A DNA stretch of 64,000 bases from Chromera velia (Eukaryota > Sar > Chromeraceae): assembly GCA_018398765.1 (NCBI GenBank), contig JAHBMJ010005208.1, forward strand, positions 1-64,000, read 5' to 3'. Each line of letters opens with the position of its first letter. The stretch's first letter is position 1. Both the position numbers and the translations under genes were made by a program. A model generated the notes under the pieces. The model saw nothing but the letters and a program-made list of their open reading frames with translations, searched no databases and was not told where the DNA came from. Positions 49,726-64,000 of this stretch are shown in pieces.

Positions 49726-52237
49726 CGAAGATCGGAGATCTGCAGATGGACGGTTAGAAGACTGTGCAACCGTGCACACAGGAAAGCTAGTGGAAAGTTC
49801 AGCAAAAGGGGGACATCGCATTCAGTTACCGGAATCCAAGTCTGTTCGACAGGCGGCAGGATGGATTGATTTGAGATTCAATTGCAAAGAAGAGAAGGAA
49901 CAGAAAAGATCAAAAGGTGCGCCAGTGGGAAAGCAGAGAAAGCGTAGCACAAGCACGTTATTTCTTTTTTGCGTCCCCCCACCTCTCCTCTCTGCAGGCA
50001 ACCATGTTGGTGCAGAGGGATTTGAGGTACTCGGAAGGGGGATCCGAAATGGCCAGTGTGTGTGCCTCCGTGCCCTCGACCTTGAGAACACGGGCATTGC
50101 CACAGAGGGCTTGGAGATTCTCGTGAGTGCTATCAAAGAGAAGCCTCTTGGAGTGGAGATGCTCTGCTTGTCGGATAACGATTTGAACACAAGCAAGTAT
50201 TGGTATATGCCAGAAAGGTCTAGGAATAGAATGGGAATCTTGTGTTCGATATTGCACCCCTCCCACTTGCCGTGCGTGCGTGATCTTCGGCTGGCTAGAT
50301 GCGAGATGGAGATGGAGGAATTTCAGCAGTTGGGCGGGGTGTTGGGAAAGGGTCATCTGCCAAAACTAGAGTCCTTAGATTTTGAGGGCAACAGCTTTTA
50401 TGGTCATTCTTTTGACGATTTTGGCATAGCTCTCTGTATCGAATCAGTGCCTTGTTTGAAGAGATTGAATTTGCTTCCCGCATACGATTGGCACGGTGGG
50501 ATTGGCTCGGAGTTTCTGAAAGCACTTCGCGCTGATAAGTGCCCACCTCTCGAAGATGTCACGGTGGCGTTAAGGGGTCTTAATGAAGAGGAGTCTCGGG
50601 ACCTTGGGTCTATGCAGTATCCTGCCATTCGTAGCCTTCGCTTGCATGCAGAACCTGACAGTGCATCCGCTTTCTTCAGAGGTTGTCTTGAGACTTCTGA
50701 CGGTCCGAAATTTGACTTTCTTCATTTGAGGGTAGAGGTCGGCAATGAGGGTTTGAGGTTGCTGGGTCAAGGAATAGAGATGAAGAGATTCAACTCGATT
50801 CGGAATTTTCAGTTGAGCGTCCACGGTGACAGCGCCACTTTCTTCTTAGCAGCAGAAGCCGCATTCAATGCGGCAGCGGAAGGGGGTGATGAAATGCAAT
50901 TATTGCCTCGTGACCCGCATGCTGAAGGGAAAGTTGCGTTCTGGACTGCTCTGAACGTCGTCCCGACTCCGAACCTTTCTGCATTGTCTGTGACAGACTA
51001 CAGTCTGGATGATGCACAGATGCCTCTGCTGGTGGGAGCGGTGCAGGAAGGGAATTTGTCGGGTCTGAGGAAGTTGAATTTGCGCTGCTTTCCGTTGGGT
51101 AGGGAGGGAATGGATTCCTTGATGGGGTCTGTGGTTGAGAGCAGAGACGGTTTGCCTCTCCTTGAAGAGCTGGATCTCTGCGAAACAGGTGCAGGGGAGG
51201 GATTGGGTTCTTTGGGGATGGCATTGGCATCCGGTAAGTTGAAGAGACTCTCCAAAATATCCATGATACGGTGCGGCATCACCGCTGAGGCGGTTAGAGA
51301 TTTTGCTGTATGGGTTAGGGCGGGGTCTCTGGTGTGTGTCTCCTCTCTGATTTTGAGCAAGAATTTCTTGGGAGTTGGGTCTTGGGGTGAGCTGATGGAA
51401 GCAATTGTGGATAGCGAGAAAGGGGCTCCCCGGTTAGAACAGCTCTCAATCTTAGACCCCTACCGAGATCCCCTAGGGCAAGGAGGGCCATACCTCTCTG
51501 CACTAGGGTCGGGAAAGCTCCCGTCTCTTCGAAATTTCCCCGTTCCATCCTGTTTTCTTCTGAACGCGGAAGGGTTGCAAACCCTCAGCGTCGCCGTGAG
51601 GGCGGGACAATTCCCTCCCCGCCTGTGTAGTCAATTTCACTTTATCTTTCAAAGCCCCGCAGACCAGCCGCGCGTGAATCTTGACCCTCTGATGCTGGCC
51701 GTTGCGCAGAATCAGAAAGGTCTGCCCCCGTTCATCAAGTCCCTCAGGTTTGAGAGGGGGCGTTTGGGGGAGGCGGCACTGGCCTCTCTCGCATCGAGTG
51801 GGGAGGTGGGGGGTGGGAGGTTTTCGGGTTTGAAGCGTCTTAGCTTTACTGATTGTGACATTGACGATCAGATCCTGAGACGTCTGGCTGAGGTCTTCAA
51901 TGTCCATAAATTCCCTTCTTTGACGGCTCTTGGACTTGAGCGTAACAGAATCAGTCGTGATGGAGTGAAACAGTTCTGTGACACTCTGACTTCAGAGGCG
52001 TTGCCGGAGGTGCAAGGACTTTCTTTGTGGGGGCAGCAGAGATCCGCCGGTGGGCAGACGGGAGTGGAAAGTTGTGGGGGAGAAGGGGAATCGGCAGTTG
52101 CAGGAGGAGAGGGTAGTGGGGGGCAGGGAGATAGAGGCGTCGATTGCTTCACCTCATCTGTTGATGGTGTGCTCAGACAGGCACAGTCGTTGGGAAAGTT
52201 GAAAGAGTGTGAAGTCTTCGAAATTGCTCCAAGGTGA
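47027..52237 (+). CDS. Leucine-rich repeat protein, ribonuclease-inhibitor type
   Basis: Seven exons join in phase: 47027-47128, 47713-47767, 47826-47909, 48055-48132, 48634-48750, 49141-49353 and 49998-52237 (2,889 nt, 962 residues plus stop). The first intron is phase 0; the other five are phase 1. From about residue 195 the protein is a series of LRRs of the RNI kind, such as LRALDLENTGIATEGLEIL, LESLDFEGNSF, LEELDLCETGAGEGLGSL and LTALGLERNRISRDGVKQF. These form a solenoid that binds other proteins. The N-terminal 190 residues match nothing I recognise and include a hydrophobic stretch (SLISFLFVASCANLCI). The tail after residue 890 is Gly/Glu-rich. No enzymatic domain is visible. The start ATG is the first that fits; an upstream exon cannot be excluded. 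Confidence 0.85.
48155..48292. repeat. (TC)n(TG)n microsatellite in an LRR-gene intron
   Basis: A CT-rich tract runs into a TG tract about 20 bases after the GTGAGC donor at 48133. Confidence 0.95.
49676..49727. repeat. (AC)n(AG)n microsatellite in the last LRR-gene intron
   Basis: An AC tract followed by an AG tract lies in the intron 49354-49997. The long + strand open frame across this intron is fortuitous. Confidence 0.95.
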
Positions 52238-53941
52238 ATTAGAATTAAAACGGCGGGATTCACAATTCTGCAAATACCGTAGCCTAGATCGCAGCTCAAA
52301 GGTCATGCAGGTTTGTTATCCACCAATTAATGACTAATGAATCAATCAATCAATTACTATTTACGATAGATCTAGCGATAGCTAGATTAATTAGTAATTA
52401 ATTGATTATAATGCAATAATGCACCCGACTAATGTTTAAAAGTTTATGAAAAAGACTCAGGCTTAAATTATGTATATGACTATACTCCGTTATCATGATC
52501 GTCAACAATTTATAGTATCGAATGGATAACACTATCGAATGGAAGTTAAGATGGGTCCCACTCTATGTTGGACTTAGAGTCCCCTTAGCTAGCCCCCTAG
52601 GACACTTGTGCGTTTTTTACCCATAAAAGTTTTTATTAATTTGTTTTTAATATAATGGCTTAGATACAATAACTTAGATACTGCTGTTATACTAGCTTAG
52701 AATCCTTAGATATTATGGCTATACATCATCTTACATGTATATATGCATTTAGACATATATTATATAATATATGTTTTGACAGTTTTATTCTTTTCTAGGT
52801 TCTTTTTGTATATGCAAACTTGAAAATCACTGAATTCCTATCACTGTGTCTACTATTATTATTAGACAGCTTCACCGGCAATCGTTGTCTACTAACCGTT
52901 CATGGCAGCTGGAACACATAGTACTACAACGTGGCAGTAGTACACATTAATAGTTAGTCTAAGAGTAGCTAGGAGCGTCATAGCTGAATCAGTGATGCCA
53001 CACCGAGAGTACTCAAAGCTAGTTAGCTAGTAATCGTTTATATTACTATCGAACGGTCCAAATAATCGGTCCCGACCGAATTTGTTTATGTAACCTTCAT
53101 ACGCATGGCAAAGAATTCCTTGGCGGCCTTTGCCGCTTCAAGTTGATTAATTCGTCTACACCACCTTCCAGTTCACTTTTGTACTCGTTTTCTGCCTCAA
53201 GATCACAAACGGAGCAAGGCACCGTTTCAGGGACCCGCTTTCCCGGGAAACAGGCGTACGGCAACAAAGTCAAATCTTTCAACTGTCCCAAAACAACTGA
53301 GAGAGATCCCACATTCAATTGCGCCGTACATGTATCTACTGAAGTCTTTATTGCACATGCATGCAACAAAAAAGTGCCGAGCCACAGACAGAGGCACTTT
53401 TGAACGGCTTTCTAGAGCATTCAGGTAAGTTCTTGACCGACTGCCGGTCTGTTGGAATTCATCCATTCAGTAAGAGCTTTGAATTCAAACGGAGATGTCC
53501 CTTGCTGTCTGCCTACCCACCTGTGCATCTTCTCTAGATGTCACCTGACGGTAATGCACGCATGAGACAAAGACGTCTCCATCTCTGAGAGCATGTCCTG
53601 CCCAGAAGTTATTTCATCTACTTTCTCTTTGTCCCCCCCACTCCCTTTCCCCCCCTTGAACGTGTGCATGCTCCCCGTCGGGTATCATTGCCATCTTTTC
53701 CTGTCTCTTCATTGTGCCTTTGTCTGTCCGACACATTGTCAGATCAATTGAAAATCAACAGATTCACGAGACGCCCTAAAAGGAGAGAAACGAGGAAAGA
53801 GAATGCTTGCACGCATGTCTCTCAGAGAAATACCGATTTCGCCCTCCATTAAGTTTCACTCCTACCCTTCCTCTGTTTCCCTATGCGCATCTCTGCTTCA
53901 TCTTGATTGCATGAGTCTCTTCTCGTCTCCTCTCCTCTCCC
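52238..53941. other. Convergent spacer with AT-rich island
   Basis: The DNA is AT-rich from about 52290 to 53080, with no coding signal. At 53097-53369 a - strand frame of 90 codons reads protein-like (for example VLGQLKDLTLLPYACFPGKR). An overlapping frame ends EAAKAAKEFFAMRMKVT. Either could be a lost or small exon, but I cannot connect it to a gene. The rest (53470-53941) is pyrimidine-rich and shows nothing further. Confidence 0.5.
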
Positions 53942-63770
<9,829 letters not shown>

Positions 63771-64000
63771 TGCAGAACAGTTCGACACGTCAACAAAAAG
63801 GGACACTGGCCAAGGCACCGTGCAAAGGGGGACTCGAATGACTGACGAAATCACTGATTGAAACGGACTGCACGGATGGATAGATGTATGTATGACGGAA
63901 TGACCGCATGAGTGAACAAGCAGATGTGTGAGTAAATCCACAGGGCCAGGGACATACTGACGCGTACATCGGTCTATAGACAAAACACACAAACACAGAC
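63771..64000. other. Window edge upstream of the tubulin-like gene
   Basis: Nothing recognisable. It should hold the promoter, or further 5' exons if the proposed start codon is wrong. Confidence 0.4.

Noticed and set aside
49052-49997. N-terminal part of the long + strand open frame before the LRR exon
   Set aside because: It includes AC/AG microsatellite translation. The in-phase exons at 49141-49353 (other frame) and 49998 onward explain the coding signal.

Overview
The window is nuclear DNA of a single-celled eukaryote. Genes are split by many spliceosomal introns (I reconstructed 44 in five genes). Introns and spacers are packed with microsatellites (CA, AG, CAGT, GACA, TTTC), and GC-rich coding DNA alternates with AT-rich islands. 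A giant multidomain protein, an RNI-type leucine-rich-repeat protein, a non-RD kinase and an odd tubulin relative all fit an alveolate. A chromerid such as Chromera velia is my best guess, but that is inference from style and content, not from a marker gene.

Layout: (1) bases 1-3344, + strand, the 3' part of a protein kinase gene. (2) 3345-5936, a convergent spacer with tetranucleotide repeats and an AT-rich island. (3) 5937-33620, - strand, one 12-exon gene whose exons join in phase to 8,201 codons. From the N-terminus it encodes an RGG-type leader, KH-like modules, six tandem units of about 340-450 residues, a DEAH-type RNA helicase, RING1 and IBR zinc modules, a compact PARP catalytic domain and a WWE-like domain. 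(4) 33621-43540, a gene-poor interval with a CCGCGG-rich island, a direct-repeat pair, two copies of a dispersed repeat, a TIR element and another AT-rich island. (5) 43541-46263, - strand, a five-exon gene for a predicted secreted saposin-like protein. (6) 47027-52237, + strand, a seven-exon LRR gene that diverges from gene 5. (7) 52238-53941, an AT-rich convergent spacer. (8) 53942-63770, - strand, a 21-exon gene for a 703-residue protein with a tubulin-like C-terminal half.

The main candidate for a new system is gene 3. It joins RNA binding, RNA unwinding, ubiquitin-ligase-type zinc modules and ADP-ribosylation in one chain. The first part matches the helicase-RING-IBR order of plant DEAH11/DEAH12 proteins. 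The second part resembles the KH, WWE and PARP content of PARP14-type proteins. The two halves suggest one protein that detects RNA and marks targets with ADP-ribose, ubiquitin or both.

All exon joins were worked out by eye from GT...AG sites, reading phase and protein sense. No transcript or database search was available.
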